Of a DNA stretch of 60,279 bases, positions 28,792-37,430 are shown one piece after another; position 1 is the first letter of the stretch; every line of letters starts with the position of its first letter. The notes below the pieces were generated by a model, which worked only from the letters and a program-made list of their open reading frames with translations, was not told the DNA's origin and did not search any database. Origin of the DNA: Snodgrassella alvi (GTDB lineage: Bacteria; Pseudomonadota; Gammaproteobacteria; Burkholderiales; Neisseriaceae). The stretch is taken from assembly GCF_002777425.1 (NCBI RefSeq), contig NZ_MDVC01000058.1, positions 1 through 60,279 on the forward strand, written 5' to 3'. Position numbers and translations under genes: made by a program.

Positions 28792-30279
28792 TTAAAGATT
28801 GTTACCAAAATTATCATCATCTTCATCAATAACAGGTGTTACTGATTTGGCAGCAAGTTCATGTGCCGGAATGGTATTGCCATCTACTTCAACATCATAG
28901 GGTTTAATTACCCGTACCCGCAAGCCACGGCCGGCTTTGCGGCTGTCTACCCATTCACTGCTGATGGCTGCAATGGCGTTATTGGCACTATCAAAGCCAT
29001 AATCTCTGGCATTGAAGCCACCATCGCTGGTTACCAGCTCACGGGCAACTGAGCTGACTGTTGCCCAGCCTTCGATATCACAGGTGCGCTCAATGGCTTT
29101 CTGCACCATCGGTACCAGACGGTTCCAGTGATGACGGCTGGAAGTTTCATTACTGGAACGGCCAGGCTTGGCTGAACGGCTATTGAAAGCAGATTTAGAC
29201 GGGCGGCCACGACCACGGCCGCTTGTGGCCGGAGTTACTGCAGCTTCAAATACGGTTTTGCGAGGACGGCCACGACCGCGCTTGGTCTGGTCTTCACGCG
29301 TTTTATCGTAATTGGTAAATTCTGGTTCCTGAGTTTCAATTTGTACCAGCAGCGGCTCTTTATCTTTCTTTTTCTCTTCTGGTTCAATGGTTACACTGAC
29401 CTTTTCTGCCGGCATTGCTGTAGAGACGGCCGGAATGGTAATCACCAGCGGTGCATCATTATTCTGCTGGAAAGCCGCTTGTTCACCAATCGGTGCATAA
29501 GACTTGCTTTCTGTTTTCGGAGCAAGATTATTATTGCGTTTTTTCAGACGTAGCCATAAATGGTTGCCGTGCATCTGAGTTTCAAAAATATCGATGGCAT
29601 TAATCAGATAGGAAAGTTTGGTATAGCCATAATTGCGCGCATCAAAATCAGAATTTACCTTGTTGATATATTGACCAACCACACCCAGTGATGTCCAACC
29701 CTCATCATCAGCATGTTCCTTCACCGCATTACGGAACAGATTTATCAGTGCAGTATCCTGTTTCAGCTCGGCCGGGGTTTTGCGTTTATTGCGGAAAATT
29801 GGTGTCTGGGTTTTGTCTTCACCGATTTCTATCGTAGTATGGCTGAGCAGATTTTCGGTATAAATAAACTTGTCACAAGCTTTGCGGAATGATTCTGGCG
29901 TTTTCTTCTGCCCGAAACCATACACGGTCAGGCCATTTTCGCGGATACGCGAAGCCAGACGGGTAAAATCACTGTCGCTGGAGACAATACAGAAACCATC
30001 AAAAGTATTACTGTACAATAAATCCATCGCATCAATGACCATAGCCATATCAGTGGCATTTTTCCCCTTGGTGTAAGCGAACTGCTGCACCGGGGTAATC
30101 GCATGTGGTAATAGTGCGTCTTTCCATTTGGACAAACCACTACTCCAGTCGCCATAAATACGTTTAACACTGGCAATGCCATATTTCGCAATTTCTTCCA
30201 GTAAAGATTCCACAGTACTGGCTGAAGTATTATCCGCATCAATGAGTACTGCCAGTTTGGCTGAATTTTCTGTAGTCAT
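28792..30279 (-). CDS. NYN domain protein with two OST-HTH (LOTUS) domains and AT-hook-like motifs
   Basis: A 495-residue protein. Residues 8-145 form a NYN (PIN-like, LabA-type) ribonuclease fold with acidic positions in VLIDADN (D14, D16) and SSDSDF (D102, D104). Two OST-HTH/LOTUS RNA-binding domains lie at about 172-246 (GWTSLGVVGQYIN, FDARNYGYTKLSYLI) and 386-458 (GWATVSSVARELV, FNARDYGFDSANNAI). The basic linker between them contains KRGRGRPRKT (333-342) and GRGRGRPSK (354-362), resembling AT-hooks. Bacterial NYN-OST-HTH proteins are believed to act on RNA. It is nested between hisG and hisD on the same strand, so it is probably co-expressed with histidine genes, though no link to that pathway is evident. 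Confidence 0.9.
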   Translation of the reverse strand: MTTENSAKLAVLIDADNTSASTVESLLEEIAKYGIASVKRIYGDWSSGLSKWKDALLPHAITPVQQFAYTKGKNATDMAMVIDAMDLLYSNTFDGFCIVSSDSDFTRLASRIRENGLTVYGFGQKKTPESFRKACDKFIYTENLLSHTTIEIGEDKTQTPIFRNKRKTPAELKQDTALINLFRNAVKEHADDEGWTSLGVVGQYINKVNSDFDARNYGYTKLSYLINAIDIFETQMHGNHLWLRLKKRNNNLAPKTESKSYAPIGEQAAFQQNNDAPLVITIPAVSTAMPAEKVSVTIEPEEKKKDKEPLLVQIETQEPEFTNYDKTREDQTKRGRGRPRKTVFEAAVTPATSGRGRGRPSKSAFNSRSAKPGRSSNETSSRHHWNRLVPMVQKAIERTCDIEGWATVSSVARELVTSDGGFNARDYGFDSANNAIAAISSEWVDSRKAGRGLRVRVIKPYDVEVDGNTIPAHELAAKSVTPVIDEDDDNFGNNL

Positions 30280-30321
30280 TTAAAGAATTCCTATTCAATA
30301 TAAATAAGCTTAAAAATAAGT

Positions 30322-30975
30322 TTAAATTTGTTGATTTTTTGCGTAGGCAAAAACATCAATAATGGGTTGTATGGCTGCATATTTCAGCTTTAAAGCCGCC
30401 TTGTTTACCACCAGCTGACTGGAAATATCCACAATATGTTCCACTGCATGCAGATTATTTGCCTGTAATGTATTACCGGTAGAAACCAGATCGACGATTG
30501 CATCGGCTAATCCTACCAATGGAGCCAGCTCCATCGAACCATACAGTTTAATCAAATCAATATGCACACCCTTACCGGCAAAATGCTCGGCAGCAATATT
30601 CGGGTATTTACTGGCTACCCGTAAACGGCAACCAGGCTGCGAAGCTGCCGCGTAATCAAAGCCCTTGCGTACCGCCACCATCATCCGGCATCGGGCAATA
30701 TTTAAATCCAGAGGCTGATATAGCCCATCGCCATCATGTTCAATTAAAACATCTTTTCCGGAAATTCCAAAATCTGCCGCGCCATATTGCACATATGTGG
30801 GTACATCTGTTGCGCGGACAATAATTAAACGGATATTTTCATGATTCGTATTAATAATCAGTTTGCGTGATTGTTCCGGGTCTTCAATCGCATGAATTCC
30901 CGCCGCTGCCAGTAGTGGCAGAGTTTCTTCATAAATTCGACCTTTGGATAACGCTATGGTTAATTGTGCAGTCAT
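30322..30975 (-). CDS. hisG: ATP phosphoribosyltransferase, short form HisG
   Basis: First enzyme of histidine synthesis. At 217 residues it is the short form lacking the C-terminal regulatory domain, which normally requires the HisZ subunit; no hisZ is in the window. Motifs seen are [52 protein letters not shown] and [18 protein letters not shown]. It is the first gene of the hisG - NYN - hisD run, 42 nt upstream of the NYN gene. Confidence 0.96.
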   Translation of the reverse strand: MTAQLTIALSKGRIYEETLPLLAAAGIHAIEDPEQSRKLIINTNHENIRLIIVRATDVPTYVQYGAADFGISGKDVLIEHDGDGLYQPLDLNIARCRMMVAVRKGFDYAAASQPGCRLRVASKYPNIAAEHFAGKGVHIDLIKLYGSMELAPLVGLADAIVDLVSTGNTLQANNLHAVEHIVDISSQLVVNKAALKLKYAAIQPIIDVFAYAKNQQI

Positions 30976-31076
30976 TTTTTTCAGTATAGAGGAAAAGTAA
31001 AACTTTTTTAAGCTATAAATTTATTATTGGCTAAAAATAAATTTGTATAAAATATAAAAATATTAATTAAATAATT

Positions 31077-31724
31077 TTAGTCTAACAATTGTTTTATGTC
31101 ATGGGTCAATTGAGTGGCTGTCTGGCTGTGTGGTTCATAAACCACGGTATGTCCCTGTTTATCTAGTAAATAAGTACCTGTGCTGTGGTCAACTAAATAT
31201 TCATTTGCGCTACGCCCAGCTACTTTGTGGACAGCGATTTTATATTGGCCGATAACATTATTAAGCGCTTCCATGTGCTGTTTGTCTACAGTTAAACCAA
31301 TAAAATCCGGATTAAAAGCAGATGCATAAGCAGTCATAACCTGTGGCGTATCGCGCTGAGGGTCTACAGTAATAAATAATACCTGTACTTGTTTACCCTT
31401 TTCCCCCAACTGGTTTATGGCGTCTGCATAGGCAAGCAGATTGGTTGGACATACATCGGGGCAATGAGTATAGCCAAATACCAGCGCTACCACCTTACCC
31501 TGAAAATCTCGCAGATGTATTGTTTTCCCATTTGCACCCAGCAAAGAAAAATCTTTGCCACCAAGACCTGCATCACGTACATCGCTGCCTTCAAAACTAT
31601 ATTGCTTTGGCTCAACAGCGTTTGTACTTGCTGCCTGTTCCGTAGACGCTGCCTGCTGTGGTTGGCATGCGCTTAGCATCAGTGCAGATATCATTAAAGC
31701 CAGAAAAGATTGGATTTTAAGCAT
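31077..31724 (-). CDS. SCO1/SenC/PrrC family lipoprotein (copper chaperone for cytochrome oxidase)
   Basis: A 215-residue periplasmic thioredoxin-fold protein tethered by a lipid. The signal peptide MLKIQSFLALMISALMLSAC ends in a lipobox Cys. The copper-binding CxxxC is in THCPDVCPTNLLAYA, and the third ligand His in VDHSTGTYLLDK. Family members insert copper into the CuA centre of oxidases or act as thiol reductases. I chose 31724 as start because it gives a canonical lipoprotein signal. The open frame to 31754 adds ten residues without ribosome-site support. Confidence 0.93.
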   Translation of the reverse strand: MLKIQSFLALMISALMLSACQPQQAASTEQAASTNAVEPKQYSFEGSDVRDAGLGGKDFSLLGANGKTIHLRDFQGKVVALVFGYTHCPDVCPTNLLAYADAINQLGEKGKQVQVLFITVDPQRDTPQVMTAYASAFNPDFIGLTVDKQHMEALNNVIGQYKIAVHKVAGRSANEYLVDHSTGTYLLDKQGHTVVYEPHSQTATQLTHDIKQLLD

Positions 31725-31887
31725 AAATTTATTAATAATACAAAAGTTGTACATTTATAATGTTCAGATAACAATACTATACAGATTTTTAGTTCTAATT
31801 AATAAGTAAAATATAAAAAAATCCAAATATAAAATCAATATTTTATTCAGAAATAATTAGAAAAAAATTTTTGCCATAAAAAAATTC

Positions 31888-31915
31888 TTTACAACAACAG
31901 AAAATCCGTTATAAT
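31888..31915 (+). promoter_or_regulatory. Promoter of tRNA-Leu(CAA)
   Basis: TTTACA (31888-31893) and a consensus TATAAT (31910-31915) are separated by 16 nt, about 16 nt before the mature tRNA. A GC-rich discriminator (GCCG) follows, typical of stable RNA genes. Confidence 0.8.
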
Positions 31916-31931
31916 GCCGTTTTCTTCGCTA

Positions 31932-32016
31932 GCCCAGGTGGCGAAATTGGTAGACGCAGGGGACTCAAAATCCCCCGCCGCAAGGTGTGACGGTTCGAGT
32001 CCGTCCCTGGGCACCA
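31932..32016 (+). tRNA. tRNA-Leu (anticodon CAA)
   Basis: An 85-nt class II tRNA with acceptor GCCCAGG pairing CCTGGGC, encoded CCA end, D-loop with GGTAGACGC and anticodon stem-loop GGGGA-CTCAAAA-TCCCC giving CAA. It has a variable arm and T-loop GGTTCGAGTCC. It is followed by a terminator hairpin. Confidence 0.97.
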
Positions 32017-32023
32017 GATTTTG

Positions 32024-32050
32024 AAAACCGCTGATAACAGCGGTTTTTTT
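32024..32050 (+). terminator. Terminator of tRNA-Leu
   Basis: AAAACCGCTG and CAGCGGTTTT are perfect arms with loop ATAA, followed by more T residues, 7 nt after the CCA end. Confidence 0.92.
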
Positions 32051-32324
32051 ACGTCTGTTACCTGGCGATTTTATGTGTCCCAGATAATGGGCAATCAGCC
32101 AGACTGCTGGTCAGATATTGTGTTTAAGCAGACAAAAACTTTGTGGTTAAATTAACCTGTTCAACACAGTATTTATGTCAGATTTCGCAGAACGCAGACT
32201 TTATTATAAAAATGTACCATGTTTATCATGTATGCATTTATTTTTACCAATAGTAATCATACAGTTACAGACTGGACATTATTGACAAATCTTTCAAGAC
32301 AAATTATTAAAATTCACTGAAAAA

Positions 32325-33257
32325 ATGATTATTAAACAGGCTGATAGCAAAAAAAAAGATTTGGAGGCACTAGAGCAGCTATTGCAATGGCCTGATTTAG
32401 CGCAACAGACACGGCAAAATATTGAGCAGCAGATACGATTAATTCGCGCGGGCATAAAAGGCGAAGCAGAATCAGCTTATCAGTTGCAATTTCATTTTGG
32501 CAATCACCCTGATTGGGTAATTATCAACGATTTGAGGTTGCAATATCAGGGTAAAGTGGCACAAATAGACCATTTACTGATTAATCGCCACCTGCAAATA
32601 TTTGTATGTGAAAGCAAAAGAGTAGCTGGTAGTCTGATTATCAATGAACTGGGTGAATTTTCACGCATGTATAAAGGCAAAGGACAAGGCATGCCTTCGC
32701 CACTGGAACAGAATCAGCGCCATATCACCTTATTGAGCAAACTGTTACAAACCAATCTGATTCAGTTGCCCAGCCGTTTCGGCTGGCCGCTACGACCATC
32801 CATGTACAGTCTGATACTCGTTTCCAATGATGCCTATATCCGGCGTCCTAAAATTTCTGTACCAGGGCTGGATGAAATTATTAAAAATGAACAGCTGAAA
32901 ACAAAAGTGCACCAGTTAAGCAAGGGTTTGGGTATATTCAGTTTTATTTGCACTGCATCGTGCACCAGTCTGCAAAAATTTGCCCGCCAGCTAGTGCAGC
33001 TGCATCAACCGGCACAATATGACTGGTTAGGCTATTTTGGCTTGAATCATTTAGCCAGTAAATTTGCTCACCTTGCTCCTGAGATTCAGCCACAATCGCA
33101 GACTGAAAACCAGAGTCAAACAGCCAGCCATTATTTTTGTATTGCCTGTCATAAAAATATTACCGCCAGTGCCGCTTACTATTGCTGGAATCATAAAAAC
33201 ATATTTGGTGGAAAAGCTTATTGTTATCAATGCCAGCAAAAAATTAAACAGCAATAA
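32325..33257 (+). CDS. NERD domain protein with C-terminal cysteine cluster
   Basis: A 310-residue protein. A NERD (nuclease-related) domain spans about 55-165: EAESAYQLQFHFG, QIDHLLINRHLQIFVCESKRVAGS with the conserved D...E-K core of a restriction-endonuclease-like fold, then RMYKGKG. The C-terminus holds a small Cys/His cluster (CIACHKN, CWNHKN, CYQC) likely to bind zinc. NERD proteins are thought to be involved in DNA or plasmid processing; biochemical role is not certain. The ribosome site is weak. It lies alone after tRNA-Leu, an accessory position. Confidence 0.85.
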   Translation: MIIKQADSKKKDLEALEQLLQWPDLAQQTRQNIEQQIRLIRAGIKGEAESAYQLQFHFGNHPDWVIINDLRLQYQGKVAQIDHLLINRHLQIFVCESKRVAGSLIINELGEFSRMYKGKGQGMPSPLEQNQRHITLLSKLLQTNLIQLPSRFGWPLRPSMYSLILVSNDAYIRRPKISVPGLDEIIKNEQLKTKVHQLSKGLGIFSFICTASCTSLQKFARQLVQLHQPAQYDWLGYFGLNHLASKFAHLAPEIQPQSQTENQSQTASHYFCIACHKNITASAAYYCWNHKNIFGGKAYCYQCQQKIKQQ

Positions 33258-33588
33258 ATACATTACTCGTGAATTTCCGTATCCTCGTATGATATACCTT
33301 AGCTTTTATCGTCAACAAAAACGATTGATATCAGACATCCATAACAGGAATGGATTAAAGCCAATATTTTTTACACAATAAGTACTGGTAAAAAAAGTTA
33401 CAGAAATGCAATACTATAATTATCAGATATGACAGTGCGACTTTTGAATTTATACAAGCAATATGCAGTAGTAATATTTGTTTTCACAGGTAGCCATATC
33501 TACGAAACTTCCACGAATATTATTCTTATATAAATTCAACAGGTTGAACTATCATATCAATATTGTAGACAATAACAGGAATCCAATT
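33258..33588. other. Intergenic AT-rich region
   Basis: No gene recognised between the NERD gene and the nitroreductase. TATAAT-like hexamers occur (for example near 33414) without a well-spaced -35. Confidence 0.5.
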
Positions 33589-34233
33589 ATGAACATTGCC
33601 GATATTTCCAGACAGCGTTATACCACCAAGCATTATGATAAAACCAGAAAAATCCCGGCTGAGCAATTAACGCAATTATTCGAAGTTATCAGAAATAGCC
33701 CTTCTTCAGTAAATGCTCAACCATGGCATTTCTTTGTAGTGGATAATGATGCGGCACGTGCCAGAATCATGCCAGCAATAATGGAAATAAATCATCCACG
33801 GGTAGCAGACTCATCTCATACTCTGATATTTTGTGCCAAAACACCGCTAGATGAACAGCATTTACAAACCGTGCTAGCTCAGGAAGAAAAAGATGGCCGT
33901 TTTGGAGAAGGTGAAATCAAGGAAATGATGGATAAAGGTCGCCATTTCTTTGTAAATAAAAACAGCACTACGTCACAAGCTCAGCTCGAATGGGAAAGCA
34001 AACAGTTATATATCGTACTGGGACAGCTATTATTTGCTGCTGCCGCCATTGGCATTGATTCAACGGCGATAGAAGGTTTTGATGATGAAAAAATGGATGA
34101 TATTTTAGAATTAAAACAACAGGGTTTAAAAAGCATTCTGGTGGTAAGCCTCGGTTATCGTGCTGCTAATGACAGTAATGCCAGTCGCCCGAAATCGCGT
34201 CTGCCGATAGAGCAGATATTTACCCAGATATAA
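33589..34233 (+). CDS. Oxygen-insensitive NAD(P)H nitroreductase family protein (NfsB-like)
   Basis: A 214-residue FMN enzyme that reduces nitro compounds or quinones by two-electron transfer. The N-terminus MNIADISRQRYTTKHYDK carries the FMN phosphate-binding RYTTK. SPSSVNAQPWHFFVVD and GIDSTAIEGFDDEKMDDIL are typical of NfsB-like proteins. The start at 33589 has AGGAA at 33577-33581; the frame is open upstream to 33478 but that extension is AT-rich and non-homologous. A single gene followed by a hairpin. Confidence 0.93.
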   Translation: MNIADISRQRYTTKHYDKTRKIPAEQLTQLFEVIRNSPSSVNAQPWHFFVVDNDAARARIMPAIMEINHPRVADSSHTLIFCAKTPLDEQHLQTVLAQEEKDGRFGEGEIKEMMDKGRHFFVNKNSTTSQAQLEWESKQLYIVLGQLLFAAAAIGIDSTAIEGFDDEKMDDILELKQQGLKSILVVSLGYRAANDSNASRPKSRLPIEQIFTQI

Positions 34234-34255
34234 TTTATTTTCTGATTTTACAAAT

Positions 34256-34295
34256 AAAATAGATTCTTTTAGTTAACTGAAAGAATCTATTTTGA
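34256..34295 (+). terminator. Terminator after the nitroreductase gene
   Basis: AAAATAGATTCTTT (34256-34269) and AAAGAATCTATTTT (34280-34293) are perfect 14-bp arms. Confidence 0.85.
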
Positions 34296-34880
34296 TATAA
34301 GGCTATTTGGTATTAGCAGTAGCCACACCAATAATATTTACATACTTAAATGATAATATTTGGTGTTAACAGATAGTATAACCCGCTAGATTTGATACAA
34401 AATTTATTTGTATTTAGCCTCGTAATCCTAATATTTCAACAATAACATAAACATTTTCTAATCTATATCATTGAATTTTTAATAAAAAATAGTAATTTAC
34501 TATTATCTGAATGAAGAATGTGCCAGTATCCGATAAAAGCGGTTTAATATGCCATATGCTTAATAGCTGAAGCTAAACTCTGTATATTAAGGGAAAATTT
34601 TCCCTAAAAATAGGTTTCTAAGTTAGGTTTTCAATTAATATATAAAATATCCAGTCAGCAGATTCATAATATCAAACGGCATGATTGCCCATTAGTCCAA
34701 TAAAAACTCTGCTTACAGTGAAATAAACACGAGATGAACGTTAATGTTAATTGTGAATATAAATAATTAACTCACCAAATTGTTACCGTAAGAAAAAATA
34801 CAAGAGCCCCACCTTTTTAAAATTACCGTCCTTTTTTGTGCTGTTTTATTGGTTGCTTGATACCAATTTTTTGGTTGGGC
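34296..34880. other. AT-rich region without recognisable gene
   Basis: About 600 nt with stops in all frames and no motif I can name. It adjoins two pseudogenes and is probably decayed coding DNA or spacer. Confidence 0.5.
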
Positions 34881-34889
34881 GTGAATTAT

Positions 34890-35475
34890 TTATTGACGCT
34901 ACGGTTTTCAACTAGGCAAAGTTAAGCCGTATATTCCGATAAATTCTCTTACATCAATAATTATTTGTATAATTATATCTAATACTTTTACTCAGTTAGC
35001 AAATCTGGTTGTAATTTTTATCACTCCAGCAATAGCGCTTACACTGGTATGCGATTTATCAGGTCTACAAAAAAATCTTTAGTATGTATTCTTCCTAATT
35101 TTAAGTTTCTTTCATGGTGTTGCTACAGAATCTTTAGAACGTAATGCTGTAATTATTGATTTTTATTAGATTTTTTATTAATTGTCAATTATCATTGGCT
35201 ATTTTGCTTTACGCAAACAATTTACTGTTATCGAAAATAAAGTACAAGTAAAAGCATTAATTTTAAATTCCACCATTGCTTTTATTTTGACATTGTTGCT
35301 GGCGATAATTGCTTTCTTTCTCAATTCATATTGTTGGCAATGGTTTAAAAATAGAATTTATTCATTAACAGAACAAGAAAGCGATAGCTTATGGGATATA
35401 TTACTTCTTCTTCTTTTATGAGCTATTGGCTGGATAATGGCTCGTAAAACAGTAAAGGTATTTTTTAGTCAATAA
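34890..35475 (+). pseudogene. Remnant of a multi-pass membrane protein gene
   Basis: Two open fragments on the plus strand look like pieces of one protein. The first (about 34894-35080) reads RYGFQLGKVKPYIPI followed by a hydrophobic run with LANLVVIFITPAIAL. The second (35182-35421) reads IIIGYFALRKQFTVIENK, then a hydrophobic helix IAFILTLLLAIIAFFL and NSYCWQWFKNRIYSLTEQE. It then meets TGA and continues in frame AIGWIMARKTVKVFFSQ to a stop at 35475. Several stops and frameshifts between fragments show decay. Family not identified. Confidence 0.6.
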
Positions 35476-35673
35476 AATAATTTATTCTGTTGAGCCAGCA
35501 ACAGAATAGAATTTGTACCAATTCAATAAAATGATTTTGAATTTGTTAAATTGCCATTAATCAAGTTTAATTTTGATGGCTATTAACGGAGATACTTTTA
35601 TATCGAGCGCAACGAGTGTTGCACCATAACAATAATCCTCATCACCCTCATTATTACCAAATTACCCACCATC

Positions 35674-36214
35674 TCAAATCTTTCGGATTAAGCTCCTTTT
35701 TCCATCGTAACAGACATTATTTTTGTCTTTAGCGTAGTGGCGGGTACGGTAATGGCTAGTAACGATTTCAAACATTTCAGGATCTAAATCATCCAGTACA
35801 ATCAGTTTAATTCGAATAATATTTATAAATATGATTTTTATCTTTGAAATGATTTTTCTTTGCCACAAATTGAGCACTATTAGGAGCAACATAAGGTAAT
35901 TTGTGCTTTTCATAAAAAGTGGTTTTTGCCTTTCACCATATTCTTAGCTAAACCTGAGATAATGCCATCTTTCTTAAACATTAAGCTATTTACATCGGCA
36001 GCCAATTTGTCGGCTCAGATAAGTGTTAGGTTGAAACATAGCAGACCTGGTCATCAATAATATAATGTCCAGTATCTAATGGGTTGAATTTGATCATTAG
36101 AAGAATATGTAATCCAAAGTCCCCTCTTGGCAAAAACAGTTTGCTCAAAAAGGAATATTGTCGCTATAACAAAAATAAAACAAATAATCCAAAAAAGTGC
36201 TTTATTTTTTGCAT
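35674..36214 (-). pseudogene. Broken DKNYY-type repeat protein gene
   Basis: Read on the minus strand, pieces in different frames give a signal-like start MQKIKHFFGLFVLFLL, then GHYIIDDQVCYV. These are followed by DKLAADVNSLMFKKDGIISG, AKNMVKGKNHFYEKHK, KKNHFKDKNHIYKYY and finally LDPEMFEIVTSHYRTRHYAK and DKNNVCYDGK. The repeated DKN-hydrophobic-YY pattern is that of the DKNYY family, secreted repeat proteins of unknown function. At least four frame changes or stops are needed to join them, so the gene is dead. Confidence 0.65.
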
Positions 36215-36596
36215 GGATAAATCCTCTGTATCTAATGAAGAATTTCCAATCCTTATTGTTATCCTCGTTTGAGGCACAGGCACCAAATATTGCCATGTTT
36301 CAATTTATCATCACTCGTCTTAGAGTAGATTAATGTATAGCATGAGTTAATCTATTTCCAGTAAATTGGATGGTATATTGCGTTATAATTATATGAAATT
36401 TAATATTTTATAGCTCAGAGTTTATATCCATTTCTCTACAATAAAGCATTGGGCTTTAAGCTTATTGATAATGAAAATATAACTACTAAGCCGATTATTT
36501 CAAAATGGCATGCTACGTATTAATTAAAATGCATAAAAATTTATATCGTCTTTCAATACAAATATATTTTTTGGCATGGTTTTGAATCAGTAAACA
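36215..36596. other. AT-rich intergenic region
   Basis: No gene or strong signal seen between the DKNYY remnant and the cyclo-ligase gene; stops are frequent in all frames. Confidence 0.5.
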
Positions 36597-37214
36597 TTAA
36601 TTATGCTGGCTGTTCAGATATTGGTAGCCATTTTCACTGACAAATATAGGTATATTAATATCATGGTCTTCTGATTGAATTGAACCCACTTGCTGGCAGC
36701 TAAAACCAGCACCTACTAATAATGGCTGACGATGGCGAAATCTTGCCAGAGTTGCATCATAATAGCCGCCACCCTGTCCCAGTCGATTACCCTGATGATC
36801 TATACCAAGTAGAGGTATCAGCATAGTATGTAAATAGCGTGCCCGGATTTTGCATCCATTAAACTGCGGTATTTTGTGCTTGCCGGTATTCTGGTGATGC
36901 AGACTCAGATAACGAACAGTAGCGTGACGGCGAGGGAGACGAGGGCAGGGCGTAAACCATAGCTGGCGTTTTTTAGGTTCAATATAAGGCAAATAAACCT
37001 GAGCGCCGCGTTTCTGCGCCGTTACAATTAACGACCATAAAGATAATTCACTACCAACAGCCCAGTATACGGCTATGCGTTTCTGGCGCCGGATAAATGG
37101 GTATAAAAGACAGTTGATTTTCTTGGTCGCTAATCGACGTGTTTCTTGGCTTAATGCTTTCCTGAGCTGGCGCAACAGTCGCCGTAATTGTTGTTTATCT
37201 GAGTGAGTAGTCAT
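36597..37214 (-). CDS. 5-formyltetrahydrofolate cyclo-ligase
   Basis: A 205-residue enzyme converting 5-formyl-THF to 5,10-methenyl-THF with ATP, recovering folate from the inhibitory storage form. The N-terminal helix DKQQLRRLLRQLRKALS and the C-terminal substrate loop RLGQGGGYYDATLARF match the YgfA/Fau family. It is unusually Arg/His-rich compared with homologs. It is divergent from rpsB. In many bacteria the 6S RNA gene lies beside this gene; I could not identify it here. Confidence 0.93.
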   Translation of the reverse strand: MTTHSDKQQLRRLLRQLRKALSQETRRLATKKINCLLYPFIRRQKRIAVYWAVGSELSLWSLIVTAQKRGAQVYLPYIEPKKRQLWFTPCPRLPRRHATVRYLSLHHQNTGKHKIPQFNGCKIRARYLHTMLIPLLGIDHQGNRLGQGGGYYDATLARFRHRQPLLVGAGFSCQQVGSIQSEDHDINIPIFVSENGYQYLNSQHN

Positions 37215-37282
37215 GGATTTAAACTAACAAATTTATATACAATGGTTTTAGACGATGGAATAAGGGGTATGGATTGCTATAC

Positions 37283-37311
37283 TTGTGAAGATGTATTTTT
37301 TCCTGTATTAT
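37283..37311 (+). promoter_or_regulatory. Candidate promoter of rpsB-tsf
   Basis: TTGTGA (37283-37288) and TATTAT (37306-37311) are separated by exactly 17 nt, about 120 nt upstream of rpsB, leaving a leader of roughly 110 nt. Confidence 0.6.
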
Positions 37312-37349
37312 TCCATGGTTTTACCTCGGTAAAAAAATTTTAGTAACGC

Positions 37350-37423
37350 TCGCATCGTACGCGAAAGGGTGCTCTGTTGCAGAGTTCTATGCGTGGCGGT
37401 GTCAGGCTTTAACCCTTTAAGGA
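37350..37423 (+). promoter_or_regulatory. Structured rpsB leader (candidate S2 autoregulatory element)
   Basis: AAAGGGT (37364-37370) can pair with ACCCTTT (37412-37418), directly abutting the AAGGA ribosome site at 37419-37423. Inside lies the hairpin CTCTG-TTG-CAGAG (37372-37384). The region is GC-richer than the surrounding spacer, which suggests selection. Ribosomal protein S2 is known to regulate its own mRNA in gammaproteobacteria; whether this is the equivalent is inference. Confidence 0.45.
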
Positions 37424-37430
37424 TTGAATT

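Noticed and set aside
31932-34295. Genomic island integrated at tRNA-Leu
   Set aside because: No integrase gene and no repeated tRNA 3-prime end were found downstream, so the accessory-looking content is not enough.
37215-37350. 6S RNA gene next to 5-formyl-THF cyclo-ligase
   Set aside because: The gap to rpsB is only 216 nt and is taken up by the rpsB promoter and leader; no long rod-like hairpin with a central bubble was seen.
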